Assembly (NCBI GenBank): GCA_030549775.1
Contig: CM060181.1
Span: 1,364,001 to 1,428,000 of the forward strand
Length of the DNA stretch: 64,000 nt
Reading direction: 5' to 3'
Source: Tamarix chinensis
Lineage: Eukaryota > Streptophyta > Magnoliopsida > Caryophyllales > Tamaricaceae
In this document: positions 50,201 through 60,317 of the stretch, piece by piece
How the letters are laid out: the number at the start of each line of letters is the position of its first letter
Position numbering within the stretch: position 1 is the stretch's first letter
The notes under the pieces: generated by a model
Seen by the model: only the letters and a program-made list of their open reading frames with translations
Databases searched by the model: none
Told to the model about the DNA's origin: nothing
Made by a program: the position numbers and the translations under genes

Positions 50201-50970
50201 CTTTTTGGCGATCTGGTACGAACATCAATTTTGGATGTAGTCATCTATTTAGGTATTTATAAAAATTATCTTTTTTTAAAAAAAAATCTAAAAAACGGCG
50301 ACACAGTAATGAGCAATTAGGTACAATATCCAAATCAACAACTCAACCTGTGATAGTTCACCTAGTTAAATTTAGCTTAATTAATAAAGCTTAATTAGAT
50401 TTTAAATTTGAATTTTTTTTCCTCTCAATACTCTAACATCTTCATAGTAACAAATAATATTATAATATCTCTATGGTCTCGCCCATGAATATATAGTGTC
50501 AAGAAACTTAAAAAAATAATATTATAATGTCCTACCAGCTTGAGCCAGGACTGGAGGAACAACATCATAATTTCAGATATAGTACTTGCCATGTGAAGCT
50601 GCCTCGAGGTTGCAGATGAAGATCGCTAGAACAGATGGTACATCCTTCAACCAATATCCATGGCTCGATACATGCATGAGATCAATGAACGACCAATATG
50701 TGTTTTGAATCACCCAAACAAAACAGGTGGGAATCGCATACCCTTTCACACCTAATCACCTATAGCTATCATCATACTATAAACTATACTCCATGGTCGG
50801 TCAATTTAGATAAATCGATCAATGATTGGGGGACCCACCTCAACGTATTAGTCCCCATCAATCCGAGATCAGGAAGAGTGACCTCTACCGTCCGTTAAAC
50901 ATTACGGCCGTGCATATCACATCGGAGGGCAATTAACCGGCTATTCGGGTTCAAGGTCTGTTCAGGTAGT
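47259..50970. other. Intergenic repeat-rich DNA upstream of the aquaporin
   Basis: Contains a GGGTCGAGTTGGGTTCGGACC-type repeat segment (47370-48010), a GC-rich patch with an 11-12 base C run followed by GGGG (about 48184-48199), AT-rich DNA (48850-49730) whose right edge CGGAGAGGGCGGAAGTAT resembles a MITE end, and the distal promoter of the aquaporin. No supported gene. Confidence 0.45.
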
Positions 50971-50974
50971 GCAG

Positions 50975-50984
50975 TATATATATA
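50975..50984 (+). promoter_or_regulatory. TATA box of the TIP1 aquaporin gene
   Basis: TATATATATA lies 128 bases upstream of the start codon. The sequence after it (ACGGACTCCTCCCTGATCAG) fits a transcription start near 51010-51015 and a CT-rich leader of about 100 bases. Confidence 0.6.
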
Positions 50985-51111
50985 CGGACTCCTCCCTGAT
51001 CAGTGTGCACCACCTCCTTAGCTTGCTATTCCAACAGACAGACGATTCCTCCTAGTCTCTTCGTCTCAGCTTAACTTTTGGCCTAAGGAGCGAAAAGGTT
51101 CTTCCCCCGAA

Positions 51112-52260
51112 ATGCCAATTAGGAGTATCGCTGTCGGGAGTCCCGCCGAGGCAAGCCGCCCGGATGCTTTGAGGGCAGCGTTGGCTGAATTTATCTCTAT
51201 GCTTATCTTTGTTTTTGCAGGAGAAGGATCTGGAATGGCATTCAGTAAGTACCTCACCATTTCATTATTATTCCTCGACTCGGTCTATATAAATTTCTAG
51301 CGTGTCATGATATGGTCTATTTCTCATGATGTGGGTTTTATGTATTCAGACAAGCTTACCGATGACGGGTCAGCGACCCCAGCAGGGCTAGTGGCAGCTT
51401 CATTGGCTCATGGATTTGCCCTATTCGTGGCGGTCTCAGTTGGCGCCAACATTTCTGGTGGACATGTCAACCCTGCTGTCACTTTCGGGGCTTTCATTGG
51501 CGGTCACATTAGCTTGCTCAGGAGTATCCTCTACTGGATTGCTCAGTGCCTTGGCTCTGTTGTTGCTTGCCTGCTCCTCAAGTTCGCCACTGGTGGAATG
51601 GTAACTCATTATGGAGATTTTTAATAGCAAGCAACCTCATTAAAAGATCGTACATATATCTCTCTCAAACCCCTAAAACATATATTGAACAGTGCAGCCC
51701 AAGATCAAGACATAAGAAGAAAGACGACTAATAATAATAGACCATGAAAATTTCGGACACAAGAGAGCTAGCTTACAAAAAAAAAAAAAACATGAACCTA
51801 TGTCCCGTCCGTAAACTCGTTAACCCAATATCACATATGCCTGGTATACAAACTGACGCCCGTATATAATTGTTAATTTCCACAGACAACGTCGGCATTC
51901 TCCGTATCCTCTAGCATCACAGTCTGGAACGCCCTCGTCCTTGAGATCGTGATGACCTTCGGATTGGTCTACACCGTCTACGCCACCGCAGTCGACCCAA
52001 AGAAGGGTAACATTGGAATCGTTGCTCCCTTGGCAATTGGCTTCATTGTGGGAGCCAACATCCTTGTCGGCGGTGCCTTCGACGGTGCATCCATGAACCC
52101 AGCTGTGTCATTCGGCCCAGCTGTTGTTAGCTGGACGTGGGATGACCACTGGGTATACTGGCTCGGCCCATTCCTTGGTGCCGGAGTTGCTGCTCTTATC
52201 TACGAGCTCGTCTTCATCGGGCAAGAGAATGACGCCTACGAGCAGCTCCCAAGCGCTTAA
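51112..52260 (+). CDS. TIP1: Tonoplast intrinsic protein, TIP1 (gamma-TIP) type aquaporin, three exons
   Basis: Exons are 51112-51244, 51350-51600 and 51886-52260, joined by GT..AG introns of 105 and 285 bp, giving 252 residues, the usual TIP1 length. The start MPIRSIAVG and the segment [14 protein letters not shown] are typical of TIP1. Both pore motifs are present: [13 protein letters not shown] (exon 2) and [13 protein letters not shown] (exon 3). The selectivity-filter residues expected for TIP1 (His, Ile, Ala, Val) fit what I read: His in SLAHGFALF, Ile in APLAIGF, then Ala and Val in the two NPA loops. Six membrane helices are evident. The product would be a homotetrameric water channel of the vacuolar membrane; TIP1 members often also pass hydrogen peroxide and urea. 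The protein ends EQLPSA. The first splice junction rebuilds Asn before KLTDDGS, and the second joins GGM to TTSAFSVS in phase 0. Confidence 0.96.
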
Positions 52261-53346
52261 GCAAATTCCATCTTAAGCAGGACATGGTTGGGTGCATTTG
52301 GTTTGTTGTTTGTGTTTTGTATCGGATGAATGAATCTGTTCATTCATTCGTCCTTTTGGACGTGTTTTAACTGTGAATTCAAGTTCAATTTCTTTGGCCT
52401 GTGGAAGTGAAATTATTACTGTGCTTCACTTTTGTCTGCTTCTTTCTAGCTTAATTGAAAAATTCTGGCACGAAAACTTGTAAGTCACACTCCAATCGGT
52501 AGGCATATGTTTATCCTATATGTTTATCAATATGAACATGAACTACAAGCTAATCATTAGAACCTAGAAGCTAGCAAAAAGCCTCTACCTTACCAAAAAT
52601 TCCTACAAGCTACGTGGAAGCAGCAGACGAAAATTATGTCCAAAATAACAAACTATTTAATACATATATAATTAAAAAAAAGAAGTAAAGATAAAAATAA
52701 AAAATAAAATTTTAATTTAATAAAATGATTTTTTTATATAAAAAATTTTATAATAAAATAATATTTTTTTTAGAGACGAAAAATAATAATAATATTTAGT
52801 GCTGAAACTATTAAAGAAAAGGTGTGAGATACGGACTTAATAAGGTTAGGTGATACATAGAAATCACTTGAATTTCATAGCCCACGAGAAAAAAGTATCA
52901 TCACTTTTTAAAAAATGCAGGATGCATCAGCGTATATCTCTTAAATTATATGAAAGAAGAATCACCAATAAATATTTCTCTCCCAAAACTATATGCGTCA
53001 TTCAGATGCACCATGGCGCATATCATAATACATTCACACGTACGATAGAGAAGTGGGCATATATATAGTGGTGGGGCTCCAAACGGAAGAATACAAAATT
53101 GGGTACATATTGGATAAACTTCTCCATTAAATTAGACAACGCAACATATGTACAGTATATACCATAACTTCAGCTATTCTTATTCTATTTTCCCAGCCTT
53201 GATCGCTATTGTTTAAACAAATGAACATAAAGCCTGAACCAGAGAACTGGGTAGAAAAGAAGCAGTAATTGATCCAACTTGTGAGTTCCGACAGAGGACC
53301 AAGAGGGAGTAGAGACAGAAGAATAGTCAAATAATACTCTGGCTAT
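52261..53346. other. 3' flank of the aquaporin and intergenic DNA
   Basis: The first 200 bases are probably the 3' untranslated region; no canonical AATAAA signal is seen. The rest is AT-rich and without a supported gene up to the copia insertion. Confidence 0.5.
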
Positions 53347-53351
53347 CAAGT
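53347..53351. repeat. Target-site duplication CAAGT, left copy (copia element)
   Basis: CAAGT directly precedes the 5' LTR and is repeated at 58725-58729 directly after the 3' LTR. Confidence 0.9.
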
Positions 53352-53983
53352 TGTTGGGGTCCCTCTTTAATTAAAGGGGTTTCCCAAATAATAGTGGGGA
53401 TGATGATGCATGAGTTACAATGCATGAGTTACAAATATGGTTAATACTTTGTAACTCTTGGGAATTTGAGAAGACAAATGCATTTGATCATGTGTAAGTT
53501 TCATTAGCTTAATTTAATAGAAGAGCATTCAAGAGTCATCTTATGACTTTTGGGCTACCCCCTTCTACTCCTATAAATAGGGGTCTTTGGGAAGGCTTAG
53601 AGCATCAAGCAAAGCAAGCAATCCTCTACAAAAAGAGAGAAAGAGAGAGCCACTACATAAAGTGAGGTGCTTGAGAAAAGTTCTCATATTTTCTCAAGCG
53701 AAGTTTGAGTGTTCCACCACTTAGTTGGTGAAAGAGTTCATCCTTTGTAATTCATCCTCTTTTGGATAAAGAAGTTGAGTGAGCCTCTAGTTCATACTAG
53801 AGAAGAATTACTTGTAATCTTATTATCATCATAGTGGAAGGTTCGTGGTTTTTCCCTTCAACTTTAAGGGTTTTCCACGTAAAATTTGGTGTCTTTAATT
53901 TTCTACTATCTTTGTTTTGCCCATTTTAATCACAACAAGGAAGGAAAAGGTCTTCCGCTATCAACGGTCCTTTTTCCGCAACA
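53352..53983 (+). repeat. 5' LTR of the copia element
   Basis: Starts TGTTGGGGTCCCTC and ends CCGCAACA. It has a TATA box CTATAAATAG at 53571-53580 and a 15-bp tandem string (ATGCATGAGTTACAA, two copies near 53408-53436). Confidence 0.95.
53571..53580 (+). promoter_or_regulatory. TATA box in the 5' LTR
   Basis: CTATAAATAG lies in the middle of the LTR, the expected place for the U3/R promoter of the element. The same string is at 58309-58318 in the 3' LTR, where it could drive transcription outward towards the MYB 3' end. Confidence 0.7.
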
Positions 53984-53984
53984 G

Positions 53985-53996
53985 TGGTATCAGAGC
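53985..53996 (+). promoter_or_regulatory. Primer binding site (initiator tRNA-Met) of the copia element
   Basis: TGGTATCAGAGC begins one base after the 5' LTR and is the exact complement of the 3' end of plant initiator tRNA-Met. Confidence 0.9.
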
Positions 53997-54037
53997 CAGG
54001 TTCATAAGGCTATCATATTCTCTCTTGTGTGATTACA

Positions 54038-54795
54038 AATGGAGGGTACCATCACTCGTGATGGTGACATGTTCAAGCTTACCGCCGAAAATTATTCATA
54101 TTGGAAGCCTATGATGGAGGATCACTATATTGCAAAGATCTATATGAACCCATTATAAAGGAGACGATGCCAGAGAGAAAGAAAGATGTCACAGAATGGG
54201 AGCTCTTGAATCGAAAGGCGGTTGCTATGATCCGTAAGTACATCGATCGAAGCTTATTCGAGCATGTGTCAACTTACACAAATGCTTATGAGTTATGGAA
54301 GAAGCTTGAATCAATGATTCAAAAAAAAACACCCCGAAACAAGGCTCATCTTGTTAGAAGATTGGTCAAGCTGGAGTACAACGATGGCCAAAGTATGATC
54401 GAGCATTTGAACAATTTCAAGGGGTTGGTAAATCAACTCACAAGATTGAGATGAAGATCGATGATGAATTACAGACTTTATTACTCCTTAGTTCGCTACC
54501 CGAGAGTTGGGATACTCTTGTCGTCACCCTGAGTAACTCGGCTCCCGAAGGAAAACTCTTCATGGATAGCGTCACCGACAGCCTATTGAATGAAGAATCA
54601 AGGAGAAAGGAACGTGGAACCTCTGTCCAATTCGAGGCCAATGTCATCGAGAATCGAAGAAGAAGTGAGGCTCGAGGAAGGAGTAAGACTAGGGGTCATG
54701 AAAATTCAAGAGGTCGGTCTAAATCTCGTTCTAGGATCATATGCTACTATTGTAATAAGCCCCGGCCACAAGAAATCCGAATGTCGAAGTTTTAA
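54038..54795 (+). pseudogene. copia gag region, frameshifted
   Basis: The gag start at 54038 (MEGTITRDGDMFKLTAENYS) is followed within 90 bases by a shift into the frame holding the UBN2-type capsid segment (LYCKDLYEPI ... ELWKKLESM ... HLVRRLVKLEYNDGQS), then a second shift near 54440 into the frame with LLLLSSLPESWDTLV. A basic Arg/Ser-rich segment leads to the zinc knuckle (CYYCNKP), which is split from its second half (GHKKSEC) by an extra C in a run at 54760-54763. The protein packages element RNA in virus-like particles. No uninterrupted product is encoded as written. Confidence 0.85.
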
Positions 54796-55234
54796 GAGAG
54801 ATCAAAAGAACGGGACCGTTAAGACCGATACAACCGATCCGAAGAAGAAAGAAGACAAGAGCACAACAGCTATGGCGACAACTGAACTTGATGATATCTT
54901 TCTCATTGGTGAAGATAATTATCTTAACATCGCAGACGATGATAGCTCATGGATTATTGACTCAGGTGCCTCCTTCCACGTCACCCCACATCAAGAATTC
55001 TTCTCATCATACCAAGGTGGTGATTTTGGTAATGTGAAGATGGGAAATCAAGTTTCAAGCAAGATCGTGGGCATGGGTAATGTCGTTTTGGTAACCAACA
55101 CAGGGTGTGAACTTGTGTTGAAGGACGTGAGACATGTTCCGGACATGCGTCTCAACCTCATCTCAGCCGGGAAGCTCGATGATGCAGGGTACATGAATAG
55201 CTTCGGTGCGAAAATGGAAACTCACAAGAAGTAG
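54764..55234 (+). pseudogene. copia protease region
   Basis: The frame carrying GHKKSECRSF continues into an acidic linker and the aspartic protease, with active site SWIIDSGASFHVT at about 54947-54985 and the downstream GNVVLVTNTG and DVRHVPDMRLNLIS segments. The frame is lost near 55200, just before the integrase zinc-binding region. The role is to cut the polyprotein. Confidence 0.85.
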
Positions 55235-56197
55235 CATAATTGTTGCTCGAGGAAGAAAAGAGGGCTCGTTGTATGTTACACAAGCCAAGATATGCAAGGG
55301 GGAGACTAATGTTGCCCATGATAATTCGTGTTTAGAGCTATGGCACAAGAGGTTGGGGCATATGAGCGAGAAGGGATTGCAAATCCTCACTCGAAAAGAG
55401 ATACTCCAAATGTGAAAAGTAAAATCCTCGACCGTTGCACTCATTGTTTGGCTGGCAAACAACATAGAGTTTCATTTTCTAGAAGCAATGTTCCTCGTAG
55501 AAGAAAGCATGTTCTTGAATTGGTGCACACAGATGTATGCTCGATGACGGAGAGATCATTGGGTGGTGCATTATACTTCGTGACATTTATCGATGACCAC
55601 TCGAGAAAGGTATTTGTGTCTTTGTTGAAGACTAAAGACCAAGTACTTGAGGCATTTAAGGAGTTCCATGCTCGAGTGGAGCGTGAGACAGAAAGAAGCT
55701 CAAGTGTGTTCGAGCTGACAATGGTGGAGAATATCGTGGTCCATTCGAGGCATATTGTAAGCAACATGGTATCAGGCTCGAGAAGACACCTCCCAAGACA
55801 CCACAATTAAATGGTGTGTGCTGAAAGAATGAACCGCACAATAGAAGAAAGAGTTCTATGCATGCTCTCAAATGCCAAGCTACCTAAGTCATTTTGGGGA
55901 GAAGCTGTGAAGACTGCTGTCCATATCATAAATCACTCACCCTCAGGTCCTTTGGATGGTGAAATACCGGAGGGAGCATGGACAAGAAAGAAAGTATCAT
56001 ATGACCAATTCAAGGTGTTTGGGTGTCGAGCATTCGTCCACATTCCTAAGGACGAACGATCCAAGCTTGACTCAAAGTCAAAAGAATGCATCTATGTTGG
56101 ATCACCTCAAGATGAGTTCGGCTACAGGCTGTGGGATCCTTTGAAGAAGAAGATTGTAAGAAGTCGAGATGTTGTGTTCTTTGAGGACAGACAATAG
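55206..56197 (+). pseudogene. copia integrase region, frameshifted
   Basis: The HHCC zinc-binding part is split between two frames (LWHKRLGHMSEKG, then CTHCLAGKQHRVSF). The catalytic core begins HTDVCSM (first Asp near 55532), with ALYFVTFIDDHSRKVFV. The second Asp region (the DNGGEY motif) is out of frame with it from about 55700. The third catalytic part is followed by AERMNRTIEERVLCML and the C-terminal VFGCRAFVHIPKDE segment in a third frame (55811-56197), ending at a stop. Confidence 0.85.
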
Positions 56198-56264
56198 AAG
56201 ACTTTAAGCAGCCAGAAAAACCCAAGCTTAGGGTTTACACCATCCTCAGGAAGAGCCATCTCCA

Positions 56265-57791
56265 GTGGTACATAATGAATCAAGAGAACAGACAAGTATC
56301 AATGATGAAACTAGTTCTCAACCAGATCAAAATGGAAGTACAACAGAGGAGTCATCATCTGAGTCAAATGATGCAGAAGCAGCTGAATCAGTTGAGCCTT
56401 CAGTAACAGAAGAGCCTGTGGTACAGCCTCAGTTGCGACAGTCAACTCGGGTAAGAAAACCTTCCTCTAGGTATGATCAAGAGAATATATACTCTCTGCG
56501 GAGAAGGAGCCTCAAAGCTACATCGAGGCCATGGAAGATGTCCAGAAGGAAGAATGGATGAAAGCCATGCAAGAGGAGATGGACTCATTGCATGAGAACC
56601 ATACTTATGATCTAGTCAAGATACCTAAGGGAAGGAAAGCCTTGAAGAACAGATGGGTGTACAAGATCAAAAGTGAAGAAAATAGCTCGAAGCCTCGATA
56701 TAAGGCTCGGATCGTGGTCAAAGGGTGCAATCAGAAAAAAGGGCATTGATTTTGAAGAAATTTTTGCTCCAGTGGTTAAGATGTCCTCAATTAGAGCAGT
56801 TCTTGGTCTTGCCGCTAGTCTCGATCTTGAGATCGAACAGCTCGATGTCAAAACAGCATTCCTACATGGAGATTTGGAAGAGGAGATATATATGGAACAA
56901 CCTGAAGGGTTTGTAGTTCCAAGTAAAGAGCACTTGGTATGTCATCTCAAAAAGAGTCTTTATGGACTCAAACAAGCACCAAGACAGTGGTATAAGAAGT
57001 TCGAAACCTTCATGACACAACACAAATTCAAAAGGACTCATACCGACCATTGTGTTTTCATGAAGAGGTACGCAAGTGAAGATTTTATTATCCTTCTTCT
57101 CTATGTAGATGATATGTTGATCGTTGGACATGATATGAAGAAGATTGTGGCACTCAAGAAAGCATTGAGTGGTGCCTTTGCAATGAAGGACTTGGGTCCA
57201 GCAAAGCAAATCCTTGGGATGAGGGTTATTCGAGACCGACCCAAGAAGTTATTATGGTTGTCTCAAGAGCACTACATAGAGAAGGTGCTTGAGAAGTTCA
57301 ACATGCATAAGGCAAAGCCAGTAAATGTTCCACTAGCTAGTCACTTCAAGTTGAGCAATAGCCAAAGTCCAACAAGTAAGAAAGAGAAGGAAGAAATGAT
57401 GAATGTTCCCTATTCATCTGCTGTTGGGAGTCTTATGTATGCCATGGTCTGCACCAGGCCCGATATCGCCCATGCAGTTGGAGTTGTGAGTCGATTCTTG
57501 TCTAAACCAGAAAAAGAGCATTGGGAAGCTGTCAAGTGGATACTTCGATACCTCAGGGGTACATCTAAGAGGTGTCTGTGCTTTGGCAATGGAAAACCTG
57601 TGTTGGAGGGATACACAGATGCTGACATGGCTGGAAATACTGATTCGAGAAAGTCTACTTCGGGATATGTGACCACATTTGCAGGGGAGCTATCTCTTGG
57701 CAATCAAAGCTCCAGAAATGTGTGGCCTTATCTACTACAGAGGCCGAATATATTGCAGCTACAGAAGCATGCAAAGAGATGTTATGGTTGA
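56265..57791 (+). pseudogene. copia reverse transcriptase region, partly intact
   Basis: An acidic linker (56265-56480) precedes EEWMKAMQEEMDSLHENHTY, the usual start of the copia reverse transcriptase block. After a shift near 56740 a long open stretch carries DFEEIFAPVVKMSSIR, LDVKTAFLHGDLEEEIYMEQ, LYGLKQAPRQWYKKF and the catalytic YVDDM at about 57102-57116, then SLMYAMVCTRPDIAHAVGVV. This 372-codon frame is the longest open stretch of the element and has no in-frame stop, unlike an old copy decayed by substitutions. Confidence 0.9.
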
Positions 57792-58072
57792 AAAATTTCC
57801 TTCGAGAGTTGAGTCATGAGCAGGAAAAATATGCTCTATACTGTGATAATCAGAGTGCCATTCACTTAGCCAAAAACTCAGCCTATCACTCTCGCACAAA
57901 ACATATCGATGTTCGATACCATTGGATAAGGGATGTGCTAGAGGAGAAGCAGCTACAACTCGAGAAGGTTCATACCGACAAGAATTGGTCAGACATGATG
58001 ACCAAGACAATAACAACCAAGAAATTTAAAGATTGTTGTGAAGGCGTTGGTATGATGGTTCCCCTAAATTAA
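57610..58072 (+). pseudogene. copia RNase H region
   Basis: It starts YTDADMAGNTDSRKSTSGY in the reverse-transcriptase frame. A shift near 57700 leads to LSTTEAEYIAATEACKE, ALYCDNQSAIHLAKN and KHIDVRYHWIRD, ending with a stop at 58072 just before the polypurine tract. The catalytic Asp, Glu and Asp positions are all present but lie in two frames. Confidence 0.88.
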
Positions 58073-58075
58073 GTC

Positions 58076-58088
58076 GGGAAGGGGGAGA
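58076..58088 (+). promoter_or_regulatory. Polypurine tract of the copia element
   Basis: GGGAAGGGGGAGA directly before the 3' LTR, the primer site for plus-strand synthesis. Confidence 0.9.
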
Positions 58089-58089
58089 T

Positions 58090-58724
58090 TGTTGGGGTCC
58101 CTCTTTAATTAAAGGGGTTTCCCAAATAATAGTGGGGATGATGATGCATGAGTTACAATGCATGAGTTACAAATATGGTTAATACTTTGTAACTCTTGGG
58201 AATTTGAGAAGACAAATGCATTTGATCATGTGTAAGTTTCATTAGCTTAATTTAATAGAAGAGCATTCAAGAGTCATCTTATGACTTTTGGGCTACCCCC
58301 TTCTACTCCTATAAATAGGGGTCTTTGGGAAGGCTTAGAGCATCAAGCAAAGCAAGCAATCCTCTACAAAAAGAGAGAAAGAGAGAGCCACTACATAAAG
58401 TGAGGTGCTTGAGAAAAGTTCTCATATTTTCTCAAGCGAAGTTTGAGTGTTCCACCACTTAGTTGGTGAAAGAGTTCATCCTTTGTAATTCATCCTCTTT
58501 TGGATAAAGAAGTTGAGTGAGCCTCTAGTTCATACTAGAGAAGAATTACTTGTAATCTTATTATCATCATAGTGGAAGGTTCGTGGTTTTTTCCCTTCAA
58601 CTTTAAGGGTTTTCCACGTAAAATTTGGTGTCTTTATTTTTCTACTATCTTTGTTTTGCCCATTTTAATCACACACAAGGAAGGAAAAGGTCTTCCGCTA
58701 TCAACCGGTCCTTTTTCCGCAACA
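58090..58724 (+). repeat. 3' LTR of the copia element
   Basis: Matches the 5' LTR along its whole length. Differences I can see: one extra T in GGTTTTTTCCC (about 58588), one A/T substitution in GTCTTTATTTTTC (about 58637), one extra base in CACACACAAGG (about 58674) and one extra C in TCAACCGGTCC (about 58706). Confidence 0.95.
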
Positions 58725-58729
58725 CAAGT
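58725..58729. repeat. Target-site duplication CAAGT, right copy (copia element)
   Basis: Matches 53347-53351. Confidence 0.9.
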
Positions 58730-60300
58730 GACTACAGCCGAAGCATCTAATCAAACATTGCCATTTAGAGAGGGTGTGGCAGTTTGCTTAAATATTTTAA
58801 TAATCGAGTTGGGAACAAGACATATTGAATAAAAGGATCCACCCACAATTTAGTTTGCTGGCATCTTCTTGTACTCATGTCAAGTTATGAATGATTCAAA
58901 CTTCATGCACCACTACCTTGGCACCTGATTTAGTCCGTACAAACTCTTCTCCTGCTTGCATACCATACTGTCTCTACCTCTGACTTGAAACTCCCCAGTT
59001 GATCCACGTATATATCCTTCATGATTTATATATTGGATTCATGTTAAGCATAGTGCAAACCATGGAATGACTGATGATGGTATAGTTGAAGAAAAGGAGG
59101 AATCACTAGACTAGGAGGTGGTCTTCTTAAGGGGATAGTTCGGTGAAATGCTCGACTGTCGAACTGAGAAGAGTATTAAATTTAAGGATTTGTTTGGGCA
59201 ACTCAAGCATCTGATTTAGATATGATTTAAATTGAGGTATTAAATTTGATAGGCAGTTAGTGATATCACTTATATATATATCACTAACTGCCTATCAAAT
59301 TTAAAACTTCAATTTAAATCATATCTAAATGTTGCTGGAATAATAATAATATTTGATTATTTATCTAAACAGCAATGAATTAATTACATGGAATGACAAT
59401 TTTAGATTTTAGCGATGGTGTATTTTAATTAATAAATGACATGTTTGTACTAGAAGTAAATAATGTTAGATTTTTTCAGATATGTAGTTGAAATGAGCGA
59501 AAGGTAATAAAAACAAAGCTATGGATAAAGAGATGTGAAGGGATCTGAAATATAATAGGTAAAACAAATAAATCATATAGAAGTAGGAAGGTTATGGAAA
59601 CAGACCCTAAAGCAACTCAATAATGTTGTCCTGGCTGTTACATTTTCACATGATGGGTTTTATTTTAGGGCATTTGGTACTAATTGCGCTTTTGTGGTCC
59701 TTGATTTTGTGGAATATATGAGAGGGGCCGGGGGATACTCCTGTCATGTTGGGTATGGCCCTGTAATCTGAAAGAACTTTAACGTGCAATGGTTGGATAA
59801 CTTTGAAGCAACAAGCTGGAGAACGGAAAATAAACTAAGAGAGTCTCGATCGAGCAGATATATAGAAGTACTGTAGCAAGCATATATGTACACACACACA
59901 CACACACACTTCCTGACATGATTCATCTATCTATCTATCTATCACAACAGGAATGGAATAGAAAGGAAATAATATAAGTTGGCTTACAAAAGGCCATACA
60001 AGCCCTAATAGTTCTTCCATTTCTCCCAGTGGACAGACCATGTACGTACGTATATAGATGAATTGATGTTATGCAGTAGATAGATGCTATATAATAGTCT
60101 TCTAGCTAGGTACCATATCCCTCTTCTCTCAAGAAACTACATGTAAATATTAATTAGAACAAGATCCAGATAGCGCCGATGATCTTCAGAGATTTAACTA
60201 ACACTATATATAATGGAAATCGATCAAGAATCAACCGATCCAGGACACGGTCTCATGTTCATATATATATATATATATAGCTGCAGGGTAGTAAGGGGAA
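58730..60300. other. Intergenic DNA between the copia element and the MYB gene
   Basis: No gene. It holds the hairpin at 59214-59330, a (CA)n run at 59890-59909, an (ATCT)n run at 59923-59943, and probably the MYB 3' untranslated region near 60250-60317. The open frame crossing 58572-58832 begins inside the LTR and is not a gene. Confidence 0.5.
59214..59330. repeat. Near-perfect hairpin, ~53-bp arms (MITE-like or small-RNA precursor-like)
   Basis: The left arm ATTTAGATATGATTTAAATT... and the right arm ...AATTTAAATCATATCTAAAT are inverted copies with only two mismatches over about 53 bases, around an AT-rich loop of about 11 bases. The inner stem includes GATAGGCAGTTAGTGATAT. There are no obvious flanking target copies. 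Confidence 0.85.
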
Positions 60301-60317
60301 CTGTTCACTCCCTCCTC

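Larger units (their letters stand above)
53352..58724 (+). mobile_element. Full-length Ty1/copia LTR retrotransposon (Tork/Tnt1-like)
   Basis: A 5.4-kb element with LTRs of 632 and 635 bp, a 5-bp target duplication (CAAGT), a primer binding site and a polypurine tract. Domain order is gag, zinc knuckle, protease, integrase, reverse transcriptase, RNase H, which is the copia order. The RNase H opening GYTDADMAGNTDSRKSTSGY places it near the Tork/Tnt1 lineage. The LTRs differ by one substitution and three single-base length changes, so insertion was recent. Yet the polyprotein frame is broken at roughly ten places, nearly all as single-base length changes. It lies between the convergent aquaporin and MYB genes, about 1.1 kb past the aquaporin stop and 1.6 kb from the MYB stop. 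Confidence 0.95.

Noticed and set aside
53347..58830. Idea that the copia element interrupts a host exon
   Set aside because: Joining the flanks across the CAAGT site gives only a short open stretch with no recognised domain.
58572..58832. 86-codon frame across the right end of the copia element
   Set aside because: It starts in the LTR and runs into flanking DNA; a chance read-through with no matching family.
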